64,000 bases of DNA, from the NCBI GenBank assembly GCA_032622095.1, contig CP136069.1:169936394-170000393 (forward strand), written 5' to 3'. Shown here piece by piece: positions 53,106 through 60,800 of this stretch (its first letter is position 1; every line of letters begins with the position of its first letter). The stretch is from Siphonodentalium dalli. Lineage: Eukaryota; Mollusca; Scaphopoda; Gadilida; Siphonodentaliidae. The position numbers and the translations under genes were made by a program. The notes beneath the pieces are model-generated. The model was not told the DNA's origin. It ran no database searches and was given only the letters and a program-made list of their open reading frames with translations.

Positions 53106-53346
53106 TACTATTATATATTTCTAGATTTAGTTACAAACTAAATACCTGTATATTGTACAAAGAAATGTTTGACAAATATATCTGTATCAATATTACCATA
53201 CGGGTCATTAAAATAGATACGACGAAACAAATTTTGAAGGGTGCATGGTATCAGGTAAATTTTTATATTTCAAATGATGACAGGAATGCGGAAAGTTGAA
53301 GTACCTACGTAATACTGGCTATCCGAATGAAGAGATATAAGTAGTA

Positions 53347-53631
53347 ATGGGGGGCACTATGGCCCAGTACCCCCCAGTGGGGGGCACTATGGCCCAGTAC
53401 CCTCCAGTGGGGGGCACTATGGCCCAGTACCCATCAGTGGGGGGCACTATAGCCCAGTACCCATCAGTGGGGGGCACTATAGCCCACTACTGGGCTATAG
53501 TGCCCCCCACTGATGGGTACTGGGCTATAGTGCCCATCACTGATGGGTACTGGGCCATAGTGCCCCCCACTGGAGGGTACTGGGCCATAGTGCCCCCCAC
53601 TGGGGGGTACTGGGCCATAGTTCCCCCCTGA
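53347..53631. repeat. 285-bp palindrome of 30-bp GC-rich repeats (putative element terminus)
   Basis: Nearly five units of a 30-bp repeat (GGGGGGCACTATGGCCCAGT plus ACCCCCCAGT) are followed by the same number in inverted orientation, centred at 53488/53489 with one central mismatch. Matching substitutions on both arms (CCTCCAGT/ACTGGAGG, CCATCAGT/ACTGATGG) show that the arms were copied as a whole. An open frame through it is an artefact of the repeat. Confidence 0.9.
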
Positions 53632-53773
53632 GGATAGATATTCCTGTCATTGATGTGATATTTCTGATCGGAAAAAATGAAAATGGACTTAGAATTATTT
53701 TTTTTCAAAAGGAAAATCTCACTTTGGAAAATATCAATTAGCAATCAAGAGTTTTTCTTTTCGAATATTTGGT

Positions 53774-53789
53774 GGCCCTGAAAAGGGCC
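53774..53789 (-). promoter_or_regulatory. Histone-type mRNA 3' stem-loop, gene A
   Basis: Minus-strand GGCCCTTTTCAGGGCC (6-bp stem, TTTC loop), preceded by AAAAC and followed by ACCAAA and, 11 bases on, the purine-rich GAAAAGAAAAAC. It begins 19 bases after the gene A stop. This matches the SLBP-bound stem-loop and downstream element of replication-dependent histone mRNAs. Confidence 0.75.
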
Positions 53790-53808
53790 GTTTTATTTTT
53801 GTTATAGT

Positions 53809-54273
53809 TTAGAATCCGCCACATTGAACTTCTTTGTTCGCCAAAACTTCAATTGATTTGTCTCCTCGCCTCATCCATATTTCGCATTCACAATAATGCT
53901 CGTGGCAAACGTGTGGGATCCACACTAGAGTTATTGATGACTTGAATCTTGGTGTTGATTTGTAGCCGCCTTTGGTAGCATCAAACATGACGATAGGTCG
54001 CTGTATAACAGTCGCCGCTAATTCAACCATCAATCTTGATTCAGCCAAAAGTGGTGTGCGCCGTAAATCTTGTGCCGACGCACCAAGTTCGTCACTCTCT
54101 GCGTAGTACAGGTCAACTGCCGCATCTCTCAGAATCATCCATCCATCGGTCGTCCCGTAAACCCCGAGGCTGAGTGCCCTCCAAAACAGCGATATTTCTT
54201 CACCGTACACTGCTTTACAGTATACCCCACCGGCCATTATCTCGTCAAGATCTGTTATGTTTACAGCAGTCAT
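53809..54273 (-). CDS. Gene A: OTU-like protein with altered active site
   Basis: 154 residues starting MTAVNITDLDEIMAGG. The ATG at 54273 is preferred to the upstream one at 54348 because it follows a TATA-like GATATATG at 54312 by about 40 bases, as in genes B, C and D. Residues around 24-46 (GEEISLFWRALSLGVYGTTD) resemble the OTU cysteine-protease signature G-D-G-N-C-L-F-R-A-L-S, but Ser stands where the catalytic Cys is expected. Later segments MVELAATVIQRPIVMF and HEHYCECEIW fit the OTU core and its His region. If correct, it is a catalytically dead, ubiquitin-binding or decoy-type protein; the function is inferred. It is transcribed divergently from gene B and ends at a histone-type stem-loop. 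Confidence 0.65.
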   Translation of the reverse strand: MTAVNITDLDEIMAGGVYCKAVYGEEISLFWRALSLGVYGTTDGWMILRDAAVDLYYAESDELGASAQDLRRTPLLAESRLMVELAATVIQRPIVMFDATKGGYKSTPRFKSSITLVWIPHVCHEHYCECEIWMRRGDKSIEVLANKEVQCGGF

Positions 54274-54896
54274 CTTTGAATGTAGAATAAGTCTGAAGAT
54301 CCGTCTTGAACATATATCACGATTGCGCGGGCGGTAGAGAAAGCACATAATACTTTGACGTTAAAATGACAAATGCTCCCTGACGTTGTGTTTCTTTTCA
54401 GTGCATTATCTGTTAGTTTCACCATTTCGATATGATATAGATTAAATTCATGATAGTATATGCAATTAATTAAGATATTTTAACATATGAATTCATCTTC
54501 GTTCATAAACGATGACCAAGTAAAGTTATCAATTGTAATGATGAAGAAAAATGTTCAGTATGTTTTCTTGTGTTCAGTTTTATGTATAAAATATGTACAT
54601 TTCCAAAACCAAAAACTAGAAAAACATTCCATATTTGCCTAACGAGGTAACAAATATATCAATCATGTGTACCAAATAATAGATAATGATCTAACGAAAT
54701 AAAAAACATTTGTTTGATCGCTATGCAATAATGATCAAGAAAAATATGAATGCTGATCCGTCTCTGAAAAAACACAACGCCAGGAAACATTTGTCAATTT
54801 TAACGTCAATGCGACATGTGATTTCATTGACGCCCGTGTCAAATGTATAAAAATATTTTCGAATTTGATCAACGTTACATTGCATTGCTATCAAAG
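54274..54896. promoter_or_regulatory. Divergent promoter I (genes A and B)
   Basis: A 623-bp spacer. Plus side: TATAAAAAT at 54846, 43 bases upstream of the gene B ATG. Minus side: GATATATG at 54312-54318. Close to each side sits the same module in mirror orientation (TGACGTTAAAA, TGACAAATG, CCTGACGTTGTGTTT): at 54344-54401 reading left and 54765-54836 reading right. Nearly identical to promoter II. Confidence 0.75.
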
Positions 54897-55385
54897 ATGG
54901 ATCCGTTAACAGAATTTCTTCAGAGTGAGATATACAGTAATCCTGTTGTACAGAATACATATGCGGCACCACAGTCAACAGGCCAAGCTAATACGACAAT
55001 GACTATAGGTGGAGATACACTCATTTTAAAAGCGATTTTAGATGAACTGAGATGTCTTCGCAGGGATATTGACGTGAAAACACAAGTAACGCATCAAGAA
55101 GTAAAAGTGAATCTTCGTTTCGTTGCAGAAGAGATAGATATACCAATCAGGGTTCATGATGTTCAGAGATCGAAAGAACAGAAACAGATCAAAAAAGAAA
55201 AAATATTATCGGCGAAAGAAAAAGAACCTAAAAGTATCATGAAGCCTTCTACTGAGACAAAAGTCAGATTTCGTCTTCCTTGTAAAGAATCTAAAGATAC
55301 AGAGAAAAGTGATGAATTCGCAAAAGCTATTGGTTCTCATGGGAAAGATATGTCAAGATATAAGAAAAACACAAAACGATGTTAA
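54897..55385 (+). CDS. Gene B: unknown lysine-rich protein
   Basis: 162 residues from the ATG at 54897, beginning MDPLTEFLQSEIYSNP. An earlier in-frame ATG at 54843 overlaps the TATA box and is rejected. The N-terminal third is neutral and polar; a short helical stretch ILKAILDELRCLRRDIDVKT follows near residue 45. The C-terminal half is very basic (KEQKQIKKEKILSAKEKEPK) and likely nuclear or nucleic-acid binding. I do not recognise a family. LRCLR resembles but is not the LxCxE retinoblastoma-binding motif. It ends 22 bases before a histone-type stem-loop. It pairs with gene A across promoter I, and its control sequences match gene D. Confidence 0.7.
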   Translation: MDPLTEFLQSEIYSNPVVQNTYAAPQSTGQANTTMTIGGDTLILKAILDELRCLRRDIDVKTQVTHQEVKVNLRFVAEEIDIPIRVHDVQRSKEQKQIKKEKILSAKEKEPKSIMKPSTETKVRFRLPCKESKDTEKSDEFAKAIGSHGKDMSRYKKNTKRC

Positions 55386-55407
55386 AGTCAGATGATAATT
55401 TTAAAAC

Positions 55408-55423
55408 GGCCCTTTTCAGGGCC
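55408..55423 (+). promoter_or_regulatory. Histone-type mRNA 3' stem-loop, gene B
   Basis: AAAACGGCCCTTTTCAGGGC, then CACACACA and, further on, CCCAAAAGGTTACTC. Same 16-base stem-loop as genes A and D. No AATAAA lies on the plus strand just downstream. Confidence 0.75.
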
Positions 55424-55634
55424 ACACACATTTCCCAAAAGGTTACTCTTTCATTGCTGAAAAAATCAAAAACACGATTGTTCAATTTATATTTTATTCA
55501 ACAACAAATATTTGCAAGTATATTTTGTTTTAAATTATTCGTGGCGTGATTTTTTCAAAACAAAACATAGGGTACAAAGAACATTATTAGTTATTAAGCA
55601 ATGCTAAAAGTTTTTCTTTTTGAAAAAATTGGTT
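55424..55634. other. Tail-to-tail spacer between genes B and C
   Basis: AT-rich DNA. On the minus strand it holds an AATAAA near 55490, downstream of gene C, that could act as a back-up polyadenylation site. The 55446-55505 part recurs at 56895-56960 after gene D. Confidence 0.6.
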
Positions 55635-55650
55635 GGTCCTGAAAAGGACC
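55635..55650 (-). promoter_or_regulatory. Histone-type stem-loop, gene C distal, covarying pair
   Basis: Minus-strand GGTCCTTTTCAGGACC followed by AACCAA and CAAAAAGAAAAAC. Compared with the others, the third stem pair C-G is replaced by T-A on both strands of the stem, so pairing is kept. The flanks align with the gene A site. Confidence 0.75.
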
Positions 55651-55662
55651 GTTTTTGTTTTT

Positions 55663-55678
55663 GGCCCTGAAAAGGGCC
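55663..55678 (-). promoter_or_regulatory. Histone-type stem-loop, gene C proximal
   Basis: Minus-strand GGCCCTTTTCAGGGCC, 13 bases past the gene C stop, followed at once by AAAAACAAAAA instead of ACCCA. Lies 12 bases before the distal stem-loop, giving a double signal. Confidence 0.65.
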
Positions 55679-55691
55679 GTTTTGTATGGCA

Positions 55692-55880
55692 TCAAAGTTC
55701 ACGCCACGATTTTCTTTTGAGACTTTTGCTTTTGTTCCAACGCTGTTGTTTTTTGCATATTTGCATAACCAGTTTTGCACTGGCGGTTACTTCTTTTGCG
55801 TGTTCGCCCCGCATTATCTGGGGTGTTAGCCCTATCGTTCCTCTTAGTATAGACATCAACGGTTCGGGGGTTTCGGACAT
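55692..55880 (-). CDS. Gene C: small basic protein of unknown function
   Basis: 62 residues starting MSETPEPLMSILRGTIGL; the C-terminal half is strongly basic (KKQQRWNKSKSLKRKSWREL). The start at 55880 is chosen because the ATTCAAAGATG context and the distance to the TATA-like element at 55921-55930 match gene A exactly. An overlapping longer frame in another register lacks that support. No family is recognised; it may be a short DNA- or RNA-binding protein. It is divergent from gene D and carries two stem-loops after its stop. Confidence 0.6.
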   Translation of the reverse strand: MSETPEPLMSILRGTIGLTPQIMRGEHAKEVTASAKLVMQICKKQQRWNKSKSLKRKSWREL

Positions 55881-56496
55881 CTTTGAATGCAGAATAAAAA
55901 TTGTTCACGGCCGTGTTTGAACATATATTACGATTGCGCGGGCGGTAGAGAAAGCACATGTCGCATTGACGTTAAAAATGACAAATGCTTCCTGACGTTG
56001 TGTTTCTTTACAGTGCATTATCTGTAGTTTTCACTATTTCGATATGTTATAGATTAAATTCATGATAGTATATGCAATTAATTAAGATGTTTTAACATAT
56101 GAATTCATATTCGTTCATAAACGATGACCAAGTAAAGTTATCGATTGTAATGATGAAGAAAAATGTTCAGTATGTTTTCTTGTGTTCAGTTTTATGTATA
56201 AAATATGTACATCTCCAAAAACAAAACTAGAAAAACATTCCATATTTTCCTAACGAGGTAACAAATATATCAATCATGTGTACCAAATAATAGATAATGA
56301 TCTAACGAAATAAAAAACATTTGTTTGATCGCTATGCAATAATGATCAAGAAAAATATGAATGCTGATCCGTCTCTGAAAAAACACAACGCCAGGAAACA
56401 TTTGTCAATTTTAACGTCAATGCGACATGTGATTTCTCTACCGCCCGTGTCAAATGTATAAAAATATTTTCACTTTTTCAGTGAACTTCATTCATT
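55881..56496. promoter_or_regulatory. Divergent promoter II (genes C and D)
   Basis: A 616-bp spacer almost identical to promoter I over about 500 bp. TATAAAAAT at 56457-56465, 31 bases upstream of the gene D ATG. Mirror-image modules lie at 55955-56015 and 56375-56447, both continuing into TTTCTCTACCGCCCG. The strong similarity does not extend into the reading frames. Confidence 0.8.
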
Positions 56497-56847
56497 ATGC
56501 CGTCTCTAAAGAAATTTTTCAAGAAGCTATGGAGGAAGAGAGATTCGTCAGAGGAGACGAAAATCAGAACCTATAGGAAATGGCAGGATTCTCCTGAACA
56601 AAAGGTGGTGCAGAAACAGATGTTAACAGATTTTCTGGCTCGGCGACGACCATCGGCTGAAGTATGTGATCAAGAACCAAGCAATCTTGATCTCGTGGAG
56701 ATCTTGTCACAGATCTCGAAGAAAGATCTGTGCAATGCAGCAATTGACAGCTTCGCTCAGGCTGCTGCGGCGCACAGATCAAACCCTACTTGGTCTGTGA
56801 CAATTAATCCCAACGGGATATATCCTGATTTGGCAGAATTTTTATGA
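56497..56847 (+). CDS. Gene D: unknown small protein with basic N-terminus
   Basis: 116 residues starting MPSLKKFFKKLWRKRDSS, an amphipathic, strongly basic start, then a charged middle (EETKIRTYRKWQDSPEQK), a predicted helix DLVEILSQISKKDLCNAAID and a hydrophobic end GIYPDLAEFL. It could be a membrane- or nucleic-acid-binding accessory protein; no family is recognised. AEVCDQE is not an LxCxE motif. Start supported by the TATA spacing shared with gene B. It ends 18 bases before a histone-type stem-loop. Confidence 0.7.
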   Translation: MPSLKKFFKKLWRKRDSSEETKIRTYRKWQDSPEQKVVQKQMLTDFLARRRPSAEVCDQEPSNLDLVEILSQISKKDLCNAAIDSFAQAAAAHRSNPTWSVTINPNGIYPDLAEFL

Positions 56848-56865
56848 ATTCTGGAAAAGAAAAAC

Positions 56866-56881
56866 GGCCCTTTTCAGGGCC
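56866..56881 (+). promoter_or_regulatory. Histone-type mRNA 3' stem-loop, gene D (best match)
   Basis: AAAACGGCCCTTTTCAGGGC then CACCCACATT and CCCCAAAAAGG. Stem, loop, upstream AAAAC and downstream ACCCA all match the animal histone consensus. Confidence 0.8.
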
Positions 56882-56955
56882 ACCCACATTCCCCAAAAAG
56901 GTTACTCTTTCATAGCTGAAAAAAACAAAACAAAACACGATTGTTCAATTCATAA

Positions 56956-56961
56956 TTTATT
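56956..56961 (-). terminator. Polyadenylation signal of gene E
   Basis: AATAAA on the minus strand about 30 bases past the gene E stop. Gene E therefore appears to use conventional polyadenylation, unlike A to D; no stem-loop lies before it on that strand. Confidence 0.6.
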
Positions 56962-56992
56962 CACAATACAATTTTCAAATGTTTGTATCGAT

Positions 56993-57568
56993 TCATTTAT
57001 CTGTTTTTGGAATGTAGAATTGTCTCAGCTTCTTTTTCTTGGAAGTTTTCTTGGAATTTTCAAAATCTGGATGCTTATCTTCAGATTTGTTCTGTGAATC
57101 ATTCGTAGGATCAACAGGTCGGGGTTGTTTGAAAACATCTGATGTTGTAGACATCTCTTCAGTTTTGATAACTGCATTTTGTTCTTGTATTGTTACTGCT
57201 TGTAGACTTTTTTGTATAGTTTTCACATTTTTTTTGTCGTCGAAATCTGTTTTACATTGGAAGGACCAATGGGAGTCTTGTCCGCATTTGTAACAGTAAC
57301 CATATGGTGGTTTCCAATTTTTATCAGCTTTGTTTTTCTCTTTTTTCTCTTGCCATTGCATTTTGTTACAAAATTTAAACAAATCAGTAGAGATCTGTCT
57401 CAATTCGACAAGATTATCTTGAATTTTTCTAGTCTGTAGTAGTGTAGATTCTTCTTTATGCAGCTCAATATAGCTCTCTTCAATAACTGCAGGCCTTGGT
57501 CTTTTTCTAACAATATCTTCTTCGCTGGCGGAGTCGTCTGAAACAGGTCTTTTGATTCTCTTAAACAT
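56993..57568 (-). CDS. Gene E: CCHC zinc-knuckle protein
   Basis: 191 residues. Residues 1-32 are identical to the start of the polymerase encoded head-to-head and carry basic nuclear-localisation-like clusters (KRIKRP, RKRPRP). Residues 33-70 look helical. Residues 92-105 form a zinc knuckle, C-x2-C-x4-H-x4-C (CYKCGQDSHWSFQC), as in single-stranded nucleic-acid-binding proteins. The tail is Lys- and Ser-rich (KKTSKKKKLRQFYIPKTDK). Likely a nuclear single-strand binding or replication accessory protein; this is inferred from the motif and from the shared promoter and N-terminus with the polymerase. Confidence 0.8.
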   Translation of the reverse strand: MFKRIKRPVSDDSASEEDIVRKRPRPAVIEESYIELHKEESTLLQTRKIQDNLVELRQISTDLFKFCNKMQWQEKKEKNKADKNWKPPYGYCYKCGQDSHWSFQCKTDFDDKKNVKTIQKSLQAVTIQEQNAVIKTEEMSTTSDVFKQPRPVDPTNDSQNKSEDKHPDFENSKKTSKKKKLRQFYIPKTDK

Positions 57569-57883
57569 TTTTGTCTTGAGTTTTTGTCAGCAAAAAATAT
57601 TGCGACTGGCTTCTTCGGAGTTGAAGTGTAAAGTGTATAATTACACAATTTTAACACCTGCTTTTATAGCAGTCACGATGAAAAATGCTATAAAAGCAAG
57701 TGTAAAATTGTGTAATTATACACTTTACACTTCAACTCCGAAGAAGCCAGTCGCAATATTTTTTGCTGACAAAAACTCAAGACAAAAATGTTTAAGAGAA
57801 TCAAAAGACCTGTTTCAGACGACTCCGCCAGCGAAGAAGATATTGTTAGAAAAAGACCAAGGCCTGCAGTTATTGAAGAGAGC
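57473..57883. promoter_or_regulatory. Palindromic divergent promoter of gene E and polymerase
   Basis: Two arms of about 205 bp, nearly perfect inverted copies around a 14-base centre (GTCACGATGAAAAA at about 57671-57684). Each arm holds a TATAAAAG box (57689-57696 and complement 57661-57668), the leader, an ATG and 32 codons. Identity stops abruptly after codon 32. Confidence 0.9.
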
Positions 57884-60800
57884 GAAATGGAAACTGATGA
57901 GGCAGAAAGTGAAGAGAGCGATATGGAAACTGATGAGGCAGAAAGTGAAGAGAGCGATATGGAAACTGATGAGGCAGAAAGTGAAGAGAGCGATATGGAA
58001 ACTGATGGAGGCGGAAGTGAAGAAAGTTCTAGTGATGGTCAGATTGGACGCGGTCGAAGACAGAATAGAGAAATTGGTGGGAAGAGAAAGAGAAGTCTGG
58101 CTAGCGAGCGTGTTGTGTTCAATCCAACAAAATATTTCAAATTGGAGCTGAACTCGGAGAAATTTTCCAGAAAATTTAAATCAGCATCACGACAATTTGG
58201 TGTGAAATTCGAGAAATTTACAGATCCAATCGAAAACATTCCAGAGATATTTGAGAAGTTGACAGAAGAATTGAAACAGAAATGTTCAGCAAATGAGAAG
58301 ACAAGAATCAGAGTTACGATAAATCATCCAGGACTTGATATGAACATTTTCATTCCATTCACAAAAGCCAGTGAATTGAATGGTGAGACACTCATGGATA
58401 ATATTCAAAATGTGGTTCAATCAAATGCAGACTTTACAATTCATGACAGTGCACTCAATTTCGAAATCTTCGTTACAGATATTCCGGAAGGTGGTACACG
58501 ACACTCACTACATTATGGACCATTTGCAGACAAGAACAAGCTTACAAAAGTGAAAAGAAGTATTGTCCGGATTGAAAATGCTGATGATGTTATGTGTATG
58601 GCAAGATCTATTGTCGTCGGAATGTGTAAGGCAGATAGTGATGGATCTGCGTGCTGGTCAAAGAAATGGAAAAGAATAAGACAATCAATATACACAGCAC
58701 AAACAGATGCAGCAAAAAATCTACTCAACCGTGCTGGTATTCCACACGATACAGTTTGCAGTATCAATGAGTTCCACAAGATTCAAGAAATATTGTATCC
58801 AGAATATGTTGTGAAAATTCACAATGAATTTTCTGGCGCTGGATTTCTATTTGAACCTGCAGAAATGTGTTCGGAGAGCAAATGTGTACACATCTACTAC
58901 AACAACAATCACTTCGACACCATAACATCAATCAAAGGATTTCTAGGCACCAGCTACTACTGCGAATTCTGTGACATTGGATTCAAAAGTCGTGGCGATC
59001 ATCGATGCAGATTTGTTTGTGCATGCTGGTCATTGACACAGTGTAATTTCACAAATTTGGTGAAGTGTAGAACGTGTCGACGATCATTCAGAAGTAAATC
59101 TTGTTTCGACAACCATTTGAAGACGGAAGGAAAACAGAAAAGAAAAATATGTGATTTGGTTCAACTATGCAACATTTGTGATGAAGAATTTCTCATCAAT
59201 AAATCAAACAGACATATATGTGCGGGGTTGAAGAAATGCAAACATTGCAAAGAAATCGTTGAAGCAGATCACAGGTGCTACATTCCAAAATATGAATCAC
59301 CGGAAAAGAAACCTGCAAAGATTCCATATGTATTCTTTGACTTTGAATGCAGACAAGACACAGGTGTTCATATTCCAAACTTCTGTGTTGCACATACCGC
59401 TTGTGGAGATTGCATGTGCAAACCAATCGAAGAAAAATGTGAAACATGCGGACCGGATTCCAGAGAATTTGTATTCAAGGGTGACAACGTTTTAACAGAC
59501 TTCACAAACTGGTTATTCCATCAAGATCACAAAGGATGTGTTGCAATAGCACATAATGCTCAGGGATACGATGCACAGTTTCTACTTCAAGCACTCATAC
59601 AAAGTGGAATTCATAAACCAGAACTGATCATGAATGGAAACAAAATTCTCAGTTTAAAATGCAACAGCGTGAAAGTTATTGATTCTCTGAGTTTTCTGAT
59701 GATGCCGCTTTCAAAATTTCCACAAACTTTTCAGCTGAATGAGATGGCAAAAGGACACTTTCCACATTGGGCGAATTCACCAAAGTTTCAAAATTACATT
59801 GGACCTTACTTGGCTTGTGATTACTACAAACCAGATAAGATGAGCGTGGAAAATCGAGAGAAATTCTTTGAATGGTACAATGAGAAAATAGAAAATTATG
59901 CGATATTCAACTTCCAAGAAGAGATAGAGAAGTACTGCAAATCAGACGTGGATATTCTTCGCCGTGGATGTGGAAAATTCAGGAAATACATATTGGAAAC
60001 AGAACAGATTGACCCGTTCATTGAGTCAATAACATTGGCACAAGTTTGCAATTTGGCATGGAGGAAGAATTCAATGCCAGAGAAAACAATTGGAATCATT
60101 CCAGATGGTGGATACCCATGTGCTAAAAACTATTCCATGAAAGCGATACGTTGGCTTCAACATATATCATTGTCACGTATGATAACAATCAAGCATGCTT
60201 TGAATGGAGGAGAAATCAAGATTGGTGGACACTACGTCGATGGATATGAGGAAGCCACAAGAACAGTTTTTGAGATGAATGGATGTCTGTTTCATGGATG
60301 TCCAAAATGTTACAACAACAGACAATACAAGAATCCCTATACGATGCTCACCATGGAAGAATTATATACAAGAACCCAACAGAAGAAAGATGAACTGGAA
60401 AGTCTTGGTTACAGAGTTGAATCAATTTGGGAGCATCAGATCGACGAAAGAATGAAATCGGATGTGAAATTCAAACAACAAATGGAATCTTTCTACAAAC
60501 ATCGAGACCCCATTTTGCCAAGAGAAGCATTGTTTGGTGGACGTACAAATGCCATCAAATTGTACGAGGAAATTGATCAAGATTCCACAAAAGAAATCAA
60601 GTTCATCGATGTGTGTTCGTTGTATCCATTTTGCAACAAATATAAATTCTACCCTGTTGGACATCCAGAAATTTTGAGCCAAGAGCAGATCGATCAAGAA
60701 CACATTAGAGACTATGCGGGGCTTGTTAAATGTACAATTTTACCACCATCGAAATTGTATATTCCAGTTCTACCGATTCATTGTAACAAGAAAATGGTTT

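Noticed and set aside
53277-53650. ATTCCTGTCAT inverted match flanking the palindrome as an extended terminal repeat
   Set aside because: Only about 11 bases match and the distances to the palindrome differ; could be chance.
53347-53744. Open frames encoding GGTMAQYPPV-type repeats
   Set aside because: Product of reading a 30-bp tandem palindrome; appears on both strands and has no promoter or conserved start.
53774-53789. Stem-loops as bacterial rho-independent terminators
   Set aside because: No U-tract follows, the setting is eukaryotic, and the exact loop and flanks match the histone signal.
54765-54978. Upstream ATG at 54843 for gene B and minus frame 54721-54978
   Set aside because: The ATG sits on the TATA box and the minus frame lies in the duplicated promoter; neither is shared by the other promoter copy.
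55699-55959. 86-codon minus frame overlapping gene C
   Set aside because: Its start lies upstream of the TATA-like element, and the frame of 55692-55880 has the same start context as gene A.
54897-56847. LxCxE retinoblastoma-binding motif in genes B or D
   Set aside because: LRCLR and AEVCDQE come close but neither fits the spacing.
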